The notes: generated by a model from the sequence alone, not told the origin. Counted from the first letter of the stretch, positions 25,979-36,015 are shown. The stretch: DNA of 64,000 bases from Bacillus thermozeamaize (GCA_002159075.1 LZRT01000036.1:62001-126000); one strand, 5' to 3'. Made by a program: numbers and translations.

Positions 25979-27176
25979 GCTCCCCCTCCTTCAGGGCCTG
26001 CATCACCGTGGCCATGTCTTTGTCCCCTCGTCCGGAAAGGCAGATCACCAGTACCTCAGTCGGCTTCATCCGGGGCGCCATCTTGATCGCCTCGGCCACC
26101 GCATGCGCGCTTTCCAAAGCCGGGATGATCCCTTCCAGTCGGCTTAACATTTGCAGCGCGGAAAGAGCTTCATCATCACGAATCGCCGTATAGCGTGCCC
26201 GTCCTGTCTCCATCAGCCAGGCGTGTTCCGGCCCGACTCCCGGATAATCCAGTCCCGCCGAAATGGAATGGGCCTCCTGAATTTGCCCATCCTCATCCTG
26301 CAGCAGATAGGTAAAGGCGCCATGTATGACCCCAGGGCGCCCCTTGCTCAAGCTGGCGGCATGAAAGCCGGAGTCCAGCCCTTTTCCGGCCGCTTCCACG
26401 CCGACCAGCCGGACCGCTTCCTCTTCAATAAAGGGATAAAACAGCCCCATCGCGTTGCTGCCGCCGCCAACTGCCGCTACCAGGACATCTGGCAGACGGC
26501 CAAGCTGCTCCAGACATTGCTGTTTGGTTTCATCACCAATGACGCGCTGAAAATCCCGTACCATTTGCGGATACGGGTGAGGCCCGCCGACGGAACCCAG
26601 CACATAAAACGCCTCTTCCACGTGGGCCACCCAGTACCGGATGGCCTCATTCATCGCGTCTTTCAGGGTGCGGCTGCCGGATGTGACCGGGATGACTTCC
26701 GCACCCAACAAGTTCATCCGGAACACATTTAACGCTTGCCGCTTCGTGTCCTCTTCGCCCATGAACACCTTGCATTCCATCCCGAGCAATGCGGCGACGG
26801 TCGCCGTAGCCACACCATGCTGCCCGGCGCCGGTCTCTGCCAGCAATTTCCGCTTGCCCATCCGCTGGGCCAGCAACGCCTGTCCCAGCGTGTTGTTGAT
26901 CTTGTGGGCGCCGGTGTGGTTGAGGTCTTCCCGCTTCAAGTAAATTTGTGCCCCGCCCAGATGCTGGCTGAGGCGACGGGCATAGGTCAGCGGTGTCGGA
27001 CGACCGGAATAAAGGCGCCGCAGCTCATCCAGCGCGCGGTGAAACGCCGGATCGGACATCGCGTCCAGATAAGCCTCTTCCAACTGGTGCAAGGCCATCA
27101 TCAATGTCTCCGGCACGTATTGGCCGCCGTATCTTCCAAACCTGCCTCGGGCAGCCGGTTCAGTTGGTTGCGTCAT
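25965..27176 (-). CDS. trpB: tryptophan synthase beta subunit
   Basis: 403 residues, PLP-dependent fold II enzyme joining indole and serine. The PLP lysine is in [14 protein letters not shown], and the phosphate loop GGGSNAMG and [10 protein letters not shown] are intact. It forms the alpha2-beta2 complex with TrpA. It overlaps trpF by 17 bases at its start and trpA by 14 at its end. Confidence 0.97.
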   Translation of the reverse strand: MTQPTEPAARGRFGRYGGQYVPETLMMALHQLEEAYLDAMSDPAFHRALDELRRLYSGRPTPLTYARRLSQHLGGAQIYLKREDLNHTGAHKINNTLGQALLAQRMGKRKLLAETGAGQHGVATATVAALLGMECKVFMGEEDTKRQALNVFRMNLLGAEVIPVTSGSRTLKDAMNEAIRYWVAHVEEAFYVLGSVGGPHPYPQMVRDFQRVIGDETKQQCLEQLGRLPDVLVAAVGGGSNAMGLFYPFIEEEAVRLVGVEAAGKGLDSGFHAASLSKGRPGVIHGAFTYLLQDEDGQIQEAHSISAGLDYPGVGPEHAWLMETGRARYTAIRDDEALSALQMLSRLEGIIPALESAHAVAEAIKMAPRMKPTEVLVICLSGRGDKDMATVMQALKEGEHEPH

Positions 27177-27807
27177 GCATTCTCACCTTTTCTACAAACT
27201 GAGCAATCTTATGGATGTCTTTGCTGCCGTTGGTCTCCACTCCGCTCGATACGTCTACGCCGTAAGGACGGTACATCCGCAACAAATCCCCGACATTCTC
27301 CGGGTTCAAGCCGCCGGCAATCCAATAAGGGGTTTCTCCGATCAGAAATTGAATCTGCGGAATCAGGTCCCAGGAAAACCGCCTCCCGGTTCCACCGCTC
27401 TGCGACGGATGAAATGTGTCAAAAAGAAAACCGTCGACGGTCCCCTTGTATCTGGAAATATCCGCCTCCAGCTCAGAAAGGTTTTTGACCGGCAACGCTT
27501 TAATCACTTTCACCCTGTACCGGCAAGACAGTTCCGCGCAAAACGCCGGAGCTTCTTGGCCATGAAGCTGGAGATGGGTCAGAGGCACTTCAGCCAGGAT
27601 GGCATCCAGCTCATCACGCGTCGGGTTGACAAAGACGCCCACCTTGCCCATCGAGGAGGGAACCTCTCTCACCAGCATCCTGGCCTGTTTCAGCGTGACC
27701 TGCCGGCGGCTTGCGGCAAAAACAAATCCGATCAGATCGATTGGCAACGCTTGTATAGATTTTAGCACTTCAACGCTTTGCAGTCCACAAATTTTTATCT
27801 TTGTCAC
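27160..27807 (-). CDS. trpF: phosphoribosylanthranilate isomerase
   Basis: 215 residues, TIM barrel. [10 protein letters not shown] carries the catalytic Cys, and [19 protein letters not shown] carries the catalytic Asp and flexible loop; [10 protein letters not shown] is the phosphate-binding end. It performs the Amadori rearrangement between TrpD and TrpC. Its start overlaps the trpC stop by four bases. Confidence 0.97.
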   Translation of the reverse strand: MTKIKICGLQSVEVLKSIQALPIDLIGFVFAASRRQVTLKQARMLVREVPSSMGKVGVFVNPTRDELDAILAEVPLTHLQLHGQEAPAFCAELSCRYRVKVIKALPVKNLSELEADISRYKGTVDGFLFDTFHPSQSGGTGRRFSWDLIPQIQFLIGETPYWIAGGLNPENVGDLLRMYRPYGVDVSSGVETNGSKDIHKIAQFVEKVRMHDATN

Positions 27808-28580
27808 AGCGCACGCATCAGCTCCCGAATGGCTGCCGCCAGATCCTGTTGGCGCATCAGGTGTTCACCAACCAGCACGGCCCGCACTCCCAGTTCGGAA
27901 AGCCAGCGGATATGTTCAGGGGTGGAAATGCCGCTTTCGCTGACCACCAAAATATCATCAGGGATATACGGGAGAAGCCGGGCTGTGGTCGCCAGATCGG
28001 TGTGGAAGGTCCGCAAGTCCCGGTTGTTGATGCCGATGATTTTCGGTGCCAGGGGGAGCACCCGCTCCAGTTCTTCCTTGCTGTGGACTTCAATCAGCGC
28101 CTGCATCCCCAAACCCTGCGTCAGTTGATAGAGTTCGCTCAGCTGTTCGTCAGACAAAATGGCTGCGATCAAAAGCAGCGCGTCCGCTCCTGCGGCGCGG
28201 GCCTGGTATACCTGCAGTTTATCAATGATAAAATCTTTGCGAAAGACCGGGACACTCACCTGCTTCTTGATGGCGGTCAGGTACTGAAGGTCGCCTTGAA
28301 AAAATTGCTGATCGGTGAGGACGGAAATCGCGTCGGCTCCTCCCTTTTCATAAGCTTGGGCGACGGCTACGGGATCAAACTCCTGCCGGATGACGCCTTT
28401 TGAGGGAGAAGCTTTTTTGACTTCAGCAATCACAGCCATGCGGTGATTGGGATTGCGAAGCGCCGCAATAAAATCAAGGCAGGCGGAAGCCTGCTCGGCC
28501 TGCCGCCGCACTTCTGGTTCGATCGCATAGAGTGCCGCCAATTCCTGTTTTTTTGTCTCCACAATCTTATCGAGAATCAT
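27804..28580 (-). CDS. trpC: indole-3-glycerol phosphate synthase
   Basis: 258 residues, TIM barrel. AEVKKASPSKGVI holds the catalytic Lys, FRKDFIID the second Lys, and VVSESGI the end of the barrel. It closes the indole ring by decarboxylation. It is separate from trpF, as in Bacillus, and overlaps trpD by 14 bases. Confidence 0.97.
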   Translation of the reverse strand: MILDKIVETKKQELAALYAIEPEVRRQAEQASACLDFIAALRNPNHRMAVIAEVKKASPSKGVIRQEFDPVAVAQAYEKGGADAISVLTDQQFFQGDLQYLTAIKKQVSVPVFRKDFIIDKLQVYQARAAGADALLLIAAILSDEQLSELYQLTQGLGMQALIEVHSKEELERVLPLAPKIIGINNRDLRTFHTDLATTARLLPYIPDDILVVSESGISTPEHIRWLSELGVRAVLVGEHLMRQQDLAAAIRELMRAL

Positions 28581-29616
28581 CTGCCAAAGCCTCCGTCACT
28601 TCTCTAATCTCCTGCAACTTTTGATAGGCGCATCCCGAATCCAGCAATTCTCTGGCCAGTTGAACCCCTTCCTGCCAGGTGCGGGCTTTTCCTGCCACAT
28701 ACAGGGCCGCCCCCGCATTGGCCAACACAATGTCGCGCGGTCCGCCTTGAACCCCTTTAAAAACCTCCACAATGATCCGGGCATTTTCTTCAGGACGGCC
28801 GCCGGCGACGCTGCTGATGGGAAAACGGTCCAATCCCAAGTCTTCCGGGGACATCGCGTAGTACCGGATATGGCCATCCTGCAATTCCGCGACATGGGTT
28901 TTCGCACTCACGGACACTTCGTCCAGGCCGTCTTCACTGGCCACCACGAGCGCCCTGCGGACACCAAGATTGGCCAGCACTTTCGGCAACGTTTGGAGCA
29001 GCCGGGAATCGTAGACGCCCAAGATCTGCGCTTCGGCGCCGGCCGGGTTGGTCAACGGGCCCAGGAGGTTGAACACGGTCCTGATCCGGATCTCTCGTCT
29101 GGGCCCGATGGCATGTTTCATCGCCGGGTGAAAATGCGGTGCGAAGAAAAAGGCAAAACCCGTCTGCTCCAGGCATTGACTTACCTTTTGCGGCGGGAGA
29201 TGGGTCCGAATCCGCAATGCCTCCAACACATCGGCGCTGCCGCTTTGGCCAGAGACCGCACGATTCCCGTGCTTGGCCACTTTGGCTCCCCCGGCAGCGG
29301 CCACAATGGCTGCTGCGGTGGAAATGTTAAAGGTGCGGCCTCCGTCACCACCTGTCCCGCAGGTATCCAACAAGCCTTGACGGGCTGCCGGGCGATGCTG
29401 AATGCGCTCGCGCATCGCCAACGCAAAGCCGGTCACCTCTTCGACTGTCTCGCCTTTCATCCGCAAGGCTGTGATAAAACTGGAAATTTGCGCTGGCGAA
29501 GCTTCGCCATCCATAATCTGCCCCATCACATGGAATGCCTCTTGACATGTCAGCGCCTGCCCTTCCACAACCTTGCGGATCCCGTCGATGATACTGAAAG
29601 TTTGAACAAGGCTCAT
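28567..29616 (-). CDS. trpD: anthranilate phosphoribosyltransferase
   Basis: 349 residues. DTCGTGGDGGRTFNISTAAA binds the phosphoribosyl pyrophosphate; KHGNRAVSGQSGSADVLE and the LGPLTNPA region complete the active site. It transfers phosphoribosyl to anthranilate. Here it is the first structural gene of the trp operon: a TRAP-type leader ends only about 155 bases before it and no trpE intervenes. It has its own AGGGAGGG site six bases before the ATG. Confidence 0.97.
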   Translation of the reverse strand: MSLVQTFSIIDGIRKVVEGQALTCQEAFHVMGQIMDGEASPAQISSFITALRMKGETVEEVTGFALAMRERIQHRPAARQGLLDTCGTGGDGGRTFNISTAAAIVAAAGGAKVAKHGNRAVSGQSGSADVLEALRIRTHLPPQKVSQCLEQTGFAFFFAPHFHPAMKHAIGPRREIRIRTVFNLLGPLTNPAGAEAQILGVYDSRLLQTLPKVLANLGVRRALVVASEDGLDEVSVSAKTHVAELQDGHIRYYAMSPEDLGLDRFPISSVAGGRPEENARIIVEVFKGVQGGPRDIVLANAGAALYVAGKARTWQEGVQLARELLDSGCAYQKLQEIREVTEALADDSR

Positions 29617-29771
29617 ACGTGCACACCCTCCCTGATTTCTTCCGCCATTTGGATAGCCAGAAGCTTCACCGCATCCGTTGCCGGAGGAGATCGAAAACGC
29701 GTCTGCAGTCTGGCAAGATCATTATGAAAATCCGGAAATGAAAATCCGGAAAATTCGGCCCGTCGTTCAAA

Positions 29772-29799
29772 ACAAAAAAACCAAAGCCGAAGCTTTGGT
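29772..29799 (-). terminator. trp operon attenuator terminator
   Basis: On the minus strand ACCAAAGC pairs with GCTTTGGT around a UUCG-type tetraloop, followed by TTTTTTGTTTTG. It lies 25 bases after the last TRAP triplet, the arrangement in which bound TRAP favours termination. Confidence 0.9.
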
Positions 29800-29823
29800 T
29801 TTGGGTACACACGTGTCCCATCC

Positions 29824-29883
29824 CTAACGCTCCGCTCAACTCAACTCTTCTCCGCTTGACTCAGACTCGTCTCAGCTCAACTG
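29824..29883 (-). promoter_or_regulatory. TRAP (MtrB) binding site in the trp leader
   Basis: Read on the minus strand the leader carries nine GAG triplets (starting near 29878, 29873, 29868, 29862, 29852, 29847, 29842, 29837 and 29832), one TAG at 29826-29824, and an AAG filling the gap at 29857-29855. That gives 11 positions spaced by two or three bases, matching the 11 subunits of the TRAP ring. A CAG precedes the first. Tryptophan-loaded TRAP wrapping this RNA prevents the antiterminator and lets the downstream terminator form. Confidence 0.92.
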
Positions 29884-29945
29884 AAAAAAGGGATGATCGA
29901 GGATATTTGAATTCTGTTGGATTTGATCTGCTGGATTTGGTTTTT

Positions 29946-29974
29946 AGGATAGATGAACAGTCCGCGTCTGTCAA
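29946..29974 (-). promoter_or_regulatory. SigA promoter of the trp operon
   Basis: On the minus strand a perfect TTGACA (29974-29969), 17 bases, then TATCCT (29951-29946). The -35 box overlaps the aroH stop codon, so trp can be transcribed separately inside the aro supraoperon. The stretch 29617-29970 otherwise holds only the TRAP site, the attenuator and about 155 bases with no recognisable gene. Confidence 0.8.
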
Positions 29975-30357
29975 GAGGACGGGGCAACATTTTGGCTCAA
30001 ATCCGGACGCAGCGTGACCGCGTCGTTTAGAAAAATATGCCGTATCTCTTGTTGCGGCTTGTCGGTATGTGCCAGCAACATCACCCGAATGCATCGGGGG
30101 AGTGAACCGGGAACGGGAATCTCCTGGGCGCACATCAGAGGAACCCACTGCCATCCCGGAATTTGGCGGACAGCTTTCGCGGGAAAAGCAGCATTTAAAT
30201 CTTCCGTCGTCGTCAACCATACTGCGGCAACATCTTCCGCCACCAGTTGGTTTTCCCGGATGAGGGCTTCCATCAAAGTTTTGGTCGCTTCGAGGATCGC
30301 CTCCGCCGAATTCTCGGTCACCGTAGTGGCTCCCCTAAACCCGCGCAAGAAAGTCAT
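29971..30357 (-). CDS. aroH: chorismate mutase, AroH type
   Basis: 128 residues. The monofunctional trimeric AroH fold is indicated by the N-terminal FLRGFRGATTV (active-site Arg7) and the RCIRVMLLAHT segment (Arg90 region). It rearranges chorismate to prephenate, feeding TyrA. The start overlaps aroB by four bases. Because the DAHP synthase here lacks a mutase domain, this is the only chorismate mutase visible in the window. Confidence 0.95.
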   Translation of the reverse strand: MTFLRGFRGATTVTENSAEAILEATKTLMEALIRENQLVAEDVAAVWLTTTEDLNAAFPAKAVRQIPGWQWVPLMCAQEIPVPGSLPRCIRVMLLAHTDKPQQEIRHIFLNDAVTLRPDLSQNVAPSS

Positions 30358-31511
30358 CTGCTGCTTTCCCCCTCTTGTGCATAGATCTCATCGACCGGGT
30401 CACTTAAGCCCTGCGGATTTTCCTCCTGCAATTCCTGCATGGCCTGGATGAGGAGTTCCGGCGGAACCACTTGATCAATCTGGACCTGTCCGATCTTGGT
30501 TGGCAGGACCATGTGGATATGGCCATGATGGACTTTTTTATCGTGATAGATGAGCTCCAGAATCTTGTTCAGATCGGCATCTGCAGGAATGCGGACGGGC
30601 AACTCAAAACGCATCAGCAGTTCCGTCAGCGCCTCTTCGACGGCCTTCACTTCCGGATTAAGTTTGCCGCCAATTCGCGAGGCCACAACCATGCCGATGG
30701 CTACACCTTCCCCGTGCGCCAATCGCCGGTAACCATAGTAGGATTCCAGGGCATGGCCGACCGTGTGGCCAAAGTTGAGCACTTTGCGCAACCCCGCTTC
30801 ACGCTCATCCTCGGAAACGACATGGGCTTTGATCTGGCAGGAACGGAAAAGCGCATCCTCCAGCAGGTCATTGCGCAACTGGAGCAATAAATGGGCTTGT
30901 TCAGAAAGCCATTGGAAAAATTCCGCATCCCAAATCGCGGCGTGTTTGATCACTTCCGCAAACCCTGAAAGAATTTCCCGCTTGGGCAGGGTGCGCAGGG
31001 CCTTCAAATCGTAAATGACCATTTTGGGCTGATGGAAGGCGCCGATCATGTTTTTTCCCAGAACGTGGTTGACGGCCACTTTCCCGCCCACACTGCTGTC
31101 ATGGGCGAGCAACGTCGTCGGCAGCTGGACATAGGCGATGCCACGCATGTAAGTGGCCGCTACAAAGCCGGCCAAATCGCCGACCACGCCTCCTCCCAGC
31201 GCGACGATGACGGATTGCCGATCCAGGTCGTATTCGAGGGCCTGGGTGATCACCTGTTCATAAATCTTCAGGCTTTTCGACTGCTCTCCTGCGGGCACAA
31301 TACTGGAATAAACGCGATACCCGTGACTTTGCAACTGTTCCATAACCGTTTGCAGGTAAAAAGAGGCCACATGTTGATCGGTGACGACGAGAATTTTCCG
31401 TCTCCGATCGATGCCGGCGTTTCGGAAGAGATCGCCCAGTGACTTCAACAGCGATTCGCCGATCAGAATCGGGTAGGAACGTTTTCCAAGCGAAACGGTG
31501 AGCTGTCTCAT
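30354..31511 (-). CDS. aroB: 3-dehydroquinate synthase
   Basis: 385 residues, slightly longer than the usual 360 because of an acidic C-terminal tail after ELLIQAMQEL. The NAD-binding GGGVVGDLAGFVA motif and the metal-binding region NFGHTVGHALE are present. AroB cyclises DAHP to dehydroquinate. It lies two bases after aroC and overlaps aroH. Confidence 0.96.
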   Translation of the reverse strand: MRQLTVSLGKRSYPILIGESLLKSLGDLFRNAGIDRRRKILVVTDQHVASFYLQTVMEQLQSHGYRVYSSIVPAGEQSKSLKIYEQVITQALEYDLDRQSVIVALGGGVVGDLAGFVAATYMRGIAYVQLPTTLLAHDSSVGGKVAVNHVLGKNMIGAFHQPKMVIYDLKALRTLPKREILSGFAEVIKHAAIWDAEFFQWLSEQAHLLLQLRNDLLEDALFRSCQIKAHVVSEDEREAGLRKVLNFGHTVGHALESYYGYRRLAHGEGVAIGMVVASRIGGKLNPEVKAVEEALTELLMRFELPVRIPADADLNKILELIYHDKKVHHGHIHMVLPTKIGQVQIDQVVPPELLIQAMQELQEENPQGLSDPVDEIYAQEGESSR

Positions 31512-31513
31512 GG

Positions 31514-32695
31514 CTAAAATCCCCTTACATACGTCTGATAAGATTTATAATTTTGCTCCATTTCCTCCAGAGAGTCACCGGCAAACTTTTCGCGAAAAGC
31601 GACCCCGAGCTCCCAAGCAACTACCGCTTCGGCGACCACGCTGGCCGCAGGAACGGCACAATTGTCGGACCGTTCAATACTGGCGAAAAAAGGTTCTTTG
31701 GTGTCAATATCGACGCTCTGCAGAGGCTTATAGAGCGTGGGAATGGGTTTCATCGCACCACGAACGACCACCCGCTCACCCGTTGTCATTCCTCCCTCAA
31801 ATCCTCCCGCATGGTTGGTCTGCCTGTAAAATCCGCGTTCTTTCGACCAATAAATCGGATCGTGCACCTTTGAACCGCGCATTTGCCCTGCTCTGAAACC
31901 TTCGCCGATTTCTACCCCTTTAAACGCCTGAATGCTCATGATCGCTTGCGCCAGGCGGCCATCCAGCTTGCGATCCCAGTGGACATGGCTGCCCAGGCCA
32001 ACCGGCAAGCCATCGGCCAATACCTCGACAATCCCTCCGAGGGAATCCCCCTCTTTTTTGGCCAAATCGATCTCAGCGATCATCGCTTGTTCCGTTTTTT
32101 TACAGATGCAGCGAACGGGAGAAAGTTCGGTGATCGACTGAAGTTCTTCAAGCGGCATCGTCAGCGCGTTTTGATGGTCACGATCGCTAATCCGGGCGGA
32201 TCCAATCTGGATGACATGTCCGGCAATCTTAATATCAAAACATTCCAACATTTGCCGAATAAGCGCGCCACATGCGACACGCGCAGCGGTTTCCCTTGCG
32301 CTGGATCGTTCCAAAATATTCCGAATATCTGATTGCCGATACTTGATTGCTCCGTTTAAATCGGCATGGCCAGGCCTGGGTCTTGATACGCGCCGCTTAT
32401 CCCGCACCTCCTCGGGGGGCGGCTCCACACCCATCAACTCCTGCCAATGGGCCCAGTCTTTATTTTCGATGACCATGCAAACCGGCGCGCCTGTCGTCTT
32501 GCCGTGGCGGACGCCTGCTGTGATATGAACGGTATCCTGTTCAATTTTCATTCGCAATCCGCGTCCGTATCCCTTTTGCCTTCGGGCCAGCTGCTCGTTG
32601 ATTTTATCGACGTCGACAGGGACATTACTCGGCATGCCCTCGACGATCACCGTCAACTGGGGACCGTGAGATTCACCAGCGGTTAAATATCGCAT
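31514..32695 (-). CDS. aroC: chorismate synthase
   Basis: 393 residues. The protein begins [21 protein letters not shown] and the [12 protein letters not shown] segment are diagnostic. It removes phosphate from EPSP using reduced FMN without net oxidation. It is called aroF in B. subtilis. It is the first gene of the aroC-aroB-aroH group, behind a SigA promoter and a GGAGGGAG site. Confidence 0.97.
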   Translation of the reverse strand: MRYLTAGESHGPQLTVIVEGMPSNVPVDVDKINEQLARRQKGYGRGLRMKIEQDTVHITAGVRHGKTTGAPVCMVIENKDWAHWQELMGVEPPPEEVRDKRRVSRPRPGHADLNGAIKYRQSDIRNILERSSARETAARVACGALIRQMLECFDIKIAGHVIQIGSARISDRDHQNALTMPLEELQSITELSPVRCICKKTEQAMIAEIDLAKKEGDSLGGIVEVLADGLPVGLGSHVHWDRKLDGRLAQAIMSIQAFKGVEIGEGFRAGQMRGSKVHDPIYWSKERGFYRQTNHAGGFEGGMTTGERVVVRGAMKPIPTLYKPLQSVDIDTKEPFFASIERSDNCAVPAASVVAEAVVAWELGVAFREKFAGDSLEEMEQNYKSYQTYVRGF

Positions 32696-32769
32696 GTACT
32701 CCCTCCTTCACTCCTATCCGCTTCCTCATCAAACCGTCTATCCATTCTCTGTAATATAACATATTGATC

Positions 32770-32798
32770 ATTATAGTATAGCTGTTTCCTAGCAGCAA
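32770..32798 (-). promoter_or_regulatory. SigA promoter of aroC-aroB-aroH
   Basis: On the minus strand TTGCTG (32798-32793), 17 bases, then TATAAT (32775-32770). The -35 box partly overlaps an inverted repeat AACGGG-TTT-CCCGTT that lies just after the cheR stop and could be an operator or a weak hairpin. Confidence 0.65.
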
Positions 32799-32825
32799 CG
32801 GGAAACCCGTTCAAGGCGGATGGCC

Positions 32826-33617
32826 CTATGTATGGACATCCTGCTTTTGATAAAAAAAGGGTGCGACCGAGTGCAATCCGTACTGATGAGGGTGGAAGAT
32901 CTGTTCCGTGCTTCCGACGAAGAGGATCCCTTTGGGAACCAGCGCGTCAGACAATTTCCGGTACAGGCGATCTTTCGCTTCATCGGTGAAATAAATCACC
33001 ACATTCCGGCAAAGGATCAAATGAAACTCCCTTGGGAACAGATCATGGAGCAAATCCAGTTTGCGGAAAAAAATCTTCCCCCTGAATTGTTCTTTTCGCA
33101 AGAGATAGGTTTCTCCTTTTTGAGTGAAGTAAGTCTGTCTTTTTTCCGGGGGCAGGTTTCTGATCGCCTGGGCGGGATAGACGGCCTCTTTTGCACGTTC
33201 CAGGACAAAAGGATCGATGTCTGTGGCCAGAATCTCATACTGACGGACACCCGCTTCCTCCAGGACCATGGCCAGGGTGTACGGCTCTTCTCCTGTGGAA
33301 CAGGCCGAACTCCAGCAGACAAGCCGTTTGTTTTCAGGATAAATCCGCGGCAGAATGGTCGTGCGGAGCGTGTTCCACTGTTCCGGATTTCGATAAAATT
33401 CGGTGACATTGATGGTGATGCGCTTGAGCACCACATCCTGCAGCGCGCTGGAATGCCGGAGGTCGGCGAGAAAACTCTGGAAATCAGTGTAGCCTAACTT
33501 GTCGCGAAGCGAAGTGAGCCGCCGTTTCATCTGTTTTTCTTTGTAAAAGTTGAGATCAATACGCAAAATTTGCTTCAACCCTTGGACAAACAATTGGTAA
33601 TCATTTGCCGATGTCAC
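32826..33617 (-). CDS. cheR: chemotaxis protein methyltransferase CheR
   Basis: About 263 residues. An N-terminal helical CheR domain contains RRLTSLRDKLGYTDFQSFL, followed by an SAM-dependent methyltransferase domain with the WSSACSTGEEPYTLAM motif and a LCRNVVIYF strand. CheR methylates glutamates of chemoreceptors, which implies a motile relative or ancestor. The start is uncertain: a GTG at 33617 has GGAGG 12 bases upstream; the frame continues to 33671. Its place between aroC and ndk matches B. subtilis. Confidence 0.92.
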   Translation of the reverse strand: MTSANDYQLFVQGLKQILRIDLNFYKEKQMKRRLTSLRDKLGYTDFQSFLADLRHSSALQDVVLKRITINVTEFYRNPEQWNTLRTTILPRIYPENKRLVCWSSACSTGEEPYTLAMVLEEAGVRQYEILATDIDPFVLERAKEAVYPAQAIRNLPPEKRQTYFTQKGETYLLRKEQFRGKIFFRKLDLLHDLFPREFHLILCRNVVIYFTDEAKDRLYRKLSDALVPKGILFVGSTEQIFHPHQYGLHSVAPFFYQKQDVHT

Positions 33618-33673
33618 GCTTATTCTTGGCCTCCATTTTGTCAAGAAAAAAGACTGGGCGATACATGTCACTG

Positions 33674-33702
33674 AAAAAGAAGCCCTTCCGGGCTTCTTTT
33701 TA
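33674..33702 (-). terminator. terminator of the hepS-menG-hepT-ndk group
   Basis: GAAGCCC pairs with GGGCTTC around a four-base loop, flanked by A-rich and T-rich runs on both sides, so it could work in either direction. On the minus strand it follows ndk by about 20 bases. Confidence 0.8.
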
Positions 33703-33719
33703 TCCTTATGTAAGTGGGT

Positions 33720-34169
33720 CTACCGAATCCAGGATTGAATGGTTTTTTCGTATGACAGCAGCTCCTCCGGCTTAAAAAACAGCTGGATTTCCCGTTCGGC
33801 GCTTTCCGGTGAATCGGAACCGTGGATAATGTTCATTCCGACCGTAATCCCGTAATCGCCCCGGATGGTTCCTGGCTCGGCCTCCAAGGGATTGGTTTTG
33901 CCCAGCATTTTCCTGGCAGTGGCAATCACCTGTTCACCTTGCCAAACCATTGCAAATACGGGTCCGGAGGTGATAAAATCCACCAATTCCCTGAAGAAAG
34001 GCTTCTCTTTGTGCTCAGCGTAGTGCTGTTCCGCCAATTCGGGGGAAATCTGCATCAGTTTGGCGGCTACCAGTTGATAACCTTTTTTTTCAAAACGCGT
34101 GACAATCTCGCCAATCAGATTGCGCTGTACCCCATCCGGTTTCACCATGACAAATGTACGTTCCATTCC
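33720..34169 (-). CDS. ndk: nucleoside diphosphate kinase
   Basis: 149 residues. NDK equalises NTP pools through a phosphohistidine; the catalytic His is at 115 in NIIHGSDS. The N-terminal [13 protein letters not shown] and the [12 protein letters not shown] segment are typical. ATG 34169 has GGAGGA six bases upstream; an earlier start is unsupported. It lies just downstream of hepT, as in B. subtilis. Confidence 0.97.
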   Translation of the reverse strand, partial: GMERTFVMVKPDGVQRNLIGEIVTRFEKKGYQLVAAKLMQISPELAEQHYAEHKEKPFFRELVDFITSGPVFAMVWQGEQVIATARKMLGKTNPLEAEPGTIRGDYGITVGMNIIHGSDSPESAEREIQLFFKPEELLSYEKTIQSWIR

Positions 34170-34240
34170 AATTCCTCCATCCTCTGCTTTTATCCAAACG
34201 GGATAAATTTTACCAATCCGCAACGGAAGTTGCAAGGCAA

Positions 34241-35251
34241 TCAATATTGGCGCCTGGCAATCGCGTCAGCAACATGGATCAGGCGCTCCCTTTCACGCGA
34301 AGGCGGAAAGCTGCTCAGGGCATTTTTGGCTTTGATCAAATAGCGGTTGGCCAATGTTTCGGCATACTGGATGCCACCGGCTTCTTTTACGATCTGGATC
34401 AGTCGCCGCGTCAGATGATCCAGTTGATGGGCGCTCTCAGCGCGTGAAGGGGAAGATGAGGTGATCTCCTGTATCTGCCGGATCAGCGGCAAAACCTGTG
34501 ATCGCGACTCTGACTGGTTGAGGGCATAGATTAACGGAAGCGTGATGTTTCCCTGCCGGACGTCACTGCCATGCGGTTTGCCCGTCGTTTTCCGATCGCC
34601 GATCAGATCCAGCAAGTCATCTGTGATCTGGAACGCCATGCCTGCGTAATAGCCAAACAGGTAAAGCTTCTGGACGGCATGGGCTGGCAGCTGGCTGACC
34701 TGGCCGCCGAGCTGGCAACTGACAGAAATGAGCAAGGCGGTTTTCCGCTTAATCCGCTGCAAGTATTGACGCAGGTGCTGGTTCACGTTAAAAAAATCGC
34801 GGAGCTGGTAAATTTCTCCAAGCCCCATTTGAACCAGCGCCTGGGAAAGGATTTGATGCACACGCGCTTCTTTCAGTTGAGATATGTACTGAAGGGCCTG
34901 GGCCAGAATAAAGTCGCCTGTGTACAGGGCAATCTGGTTATCCCATTTCGCCCGGACGGTGGGCTGGCCGCGGCGGAGATCCGCATCATCAATGATGTCA
35001 TCATGGACCAGCGTAGCCATGTGGATGAGTTCCAACGGAACGGCCACCAGTTTGAGATGCTCCAACCGGTAATTCCCCAGGCAACCGCTGAGCAACACAA
35101 ACAAAGGGCGGAGACGTTTCCCCCCGGCTTTGAGCAAATGAAGAGCGGGTTCTGCAAGGCTGGAATTACTCCGTTCAATGGCTTGATACAACTCCTTTTC
35201 GATCAGGAGCATGTCGTCTCGCATTTCCTGGTAAATCTCATGCAATTCCAT
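34241..35251 (-). CDS. hepT: heptaprenyl diphosphate synthase component II
   Basis: 336 residues, trans-prenyltransferase. Two Asp-rich motifs are visible: [12 protein letters not shown] near residue 85 and DDLLD near 215, which bind the Mg-diphosphates. With HepS it elongates farnesyl diphosphate to the C35 side chain of menaquinone-7. The gene lies 14 bases after menG, in the same transcript. Confidence 0.95.
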   Translation of the reverse strand: MELHEIYQEMRDDMLLIEKELYQAIERSNSSLAEPALHLLKAGGKRLRPLFVLLSGCLGNYRLEHLKLVAVPLELIHMATLVHDDIIDDADLRRGQPTVRAKWDNQIALYTGDFILAQALQYISQLKEARVHQILSQALVQMGLGEIYQLRDFFNVNQHLRQYLQRIKRKTALLISVSCQLGGQVSQLPAHAVQKLYLFGYYAGMAFQITDDLLDLIGDRKTTGKPHGSDVRQGNITLPLIYALNQSESRSQVLPLIRQIQEITSSSPSRAESAHQLDHLTRRLIQIVKEAGGIQYAETLANRYLIKAKNALSSFPPSRERERLIHVADAIARRQY

Positions 35252-35265
35252 CTGTCCACCGACTT

Positions 35266-36015
35266 TCAGCGATCAAGTTTCCTTCCGATATGCAGTGCAG
35301 CAATTCCACCCGTCAGGGAATAAACCTCCACCTGATGACAGCCTGCCTCTTTGAACCAATCAGCCAATTCGTGCCGTTCAGGGAATGTTTTCAGTGATTC
35401 AGGAAGCCACCGGTATTGGTCATACTTACCTGTCAACCACTTGGCGATGAGGGGCAGGATGCGTTGAAAATAAAGCCAGTACAACTGCCGGAACACCGGC
35501 CAGGTAGGGTGAGACAGCTCCAGTGAGACCACCTGGCCGCCAGGTTTGGTCACCCGAACCATTTCTCTTAATACCTGTTTTACATCCGGCACATTGCGCA
35601 ATGCAAACCCGATGGTCACCGCATCGAAACAGTGATCGGGAAAAGGGAGCTTCATCGCGTTGCCCTCAACCAGGGTCACCTGGTCGGCAAGACGGTAATG
35701 CTCCAGTTTTTGTTTTCCGATTTCCAGCATCTTTGGGCTAAAATCAAGGCCGACCACGCGGCCCGTGCTGCCCACCGCCTGCGCCAGGCTGATGGTCCAA
35801 TCACCCGTTCCGCAACAAAGATCCAGGGCATGTTGTCCAGGCTGGAGGTTCATTTTCTTCATGGCAAATCGCCGCCAGTATTTATGCATGCGAAAACTGA
35901 GCACCGAATTCATCATGTCGTATTTCGGCGCGATGCTTTCGAACACCTGATACACAAACTTTTCTTTGGAGTGCGGTTCCATGACCGCACGCTGCTGCTC
36001 CCTTTCCCCGCTCAT
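35266..36015 (-). CDS. menG: demethylmenaquinone methyltransferase
   Basis: 249 residues, class I methyltransferase of the UbiE/MenG family. ALDLCCGTGDWTISLA is the SAM-binding motif, and DAVTIGFALRNVPD plus LELSHPTWP are family signatures. It makes the last methylation in menaquinone synthesis. Its ATG overlaps the hepS stop by four bases, so prenyl-chain and ring-modifying steps are coupled. Confidence 0.96.
   Translation of the reverse strand: MSGEREQQRAVMEPHSKEKFVYQVFESIAPKYDMMNSVLSFRMHKYWRRFAMKKMNLQPGQHALDLCCGTGDWTISLAQAVGSTGRVVGLDFSPKMLEIGKQKLEHYRLADQVTLVEGNAMKLPFPDHCFDAVTIGFALRNVPDVKQVLREMVRVTKPGGQVVSLELSHPTWPVFRQLYWLYFQRILPLIAKWLTGKYDQYRWLPESLKTFPERHELADWFKEAGCHQVEVYSLTGGIAALHIGRKLDR

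Noticed and set aside
29613-29810. 65-codon frame ahead of trpD whose TGA overlaps the trpD ATG; considered as a trpE remnant or leader peptide
   Set aside because: It starts inside the attenuator hairpin, has no ribosome binding site, holds one Trp only and shows no TrpE motif. trpD has its own ribosome binding site.
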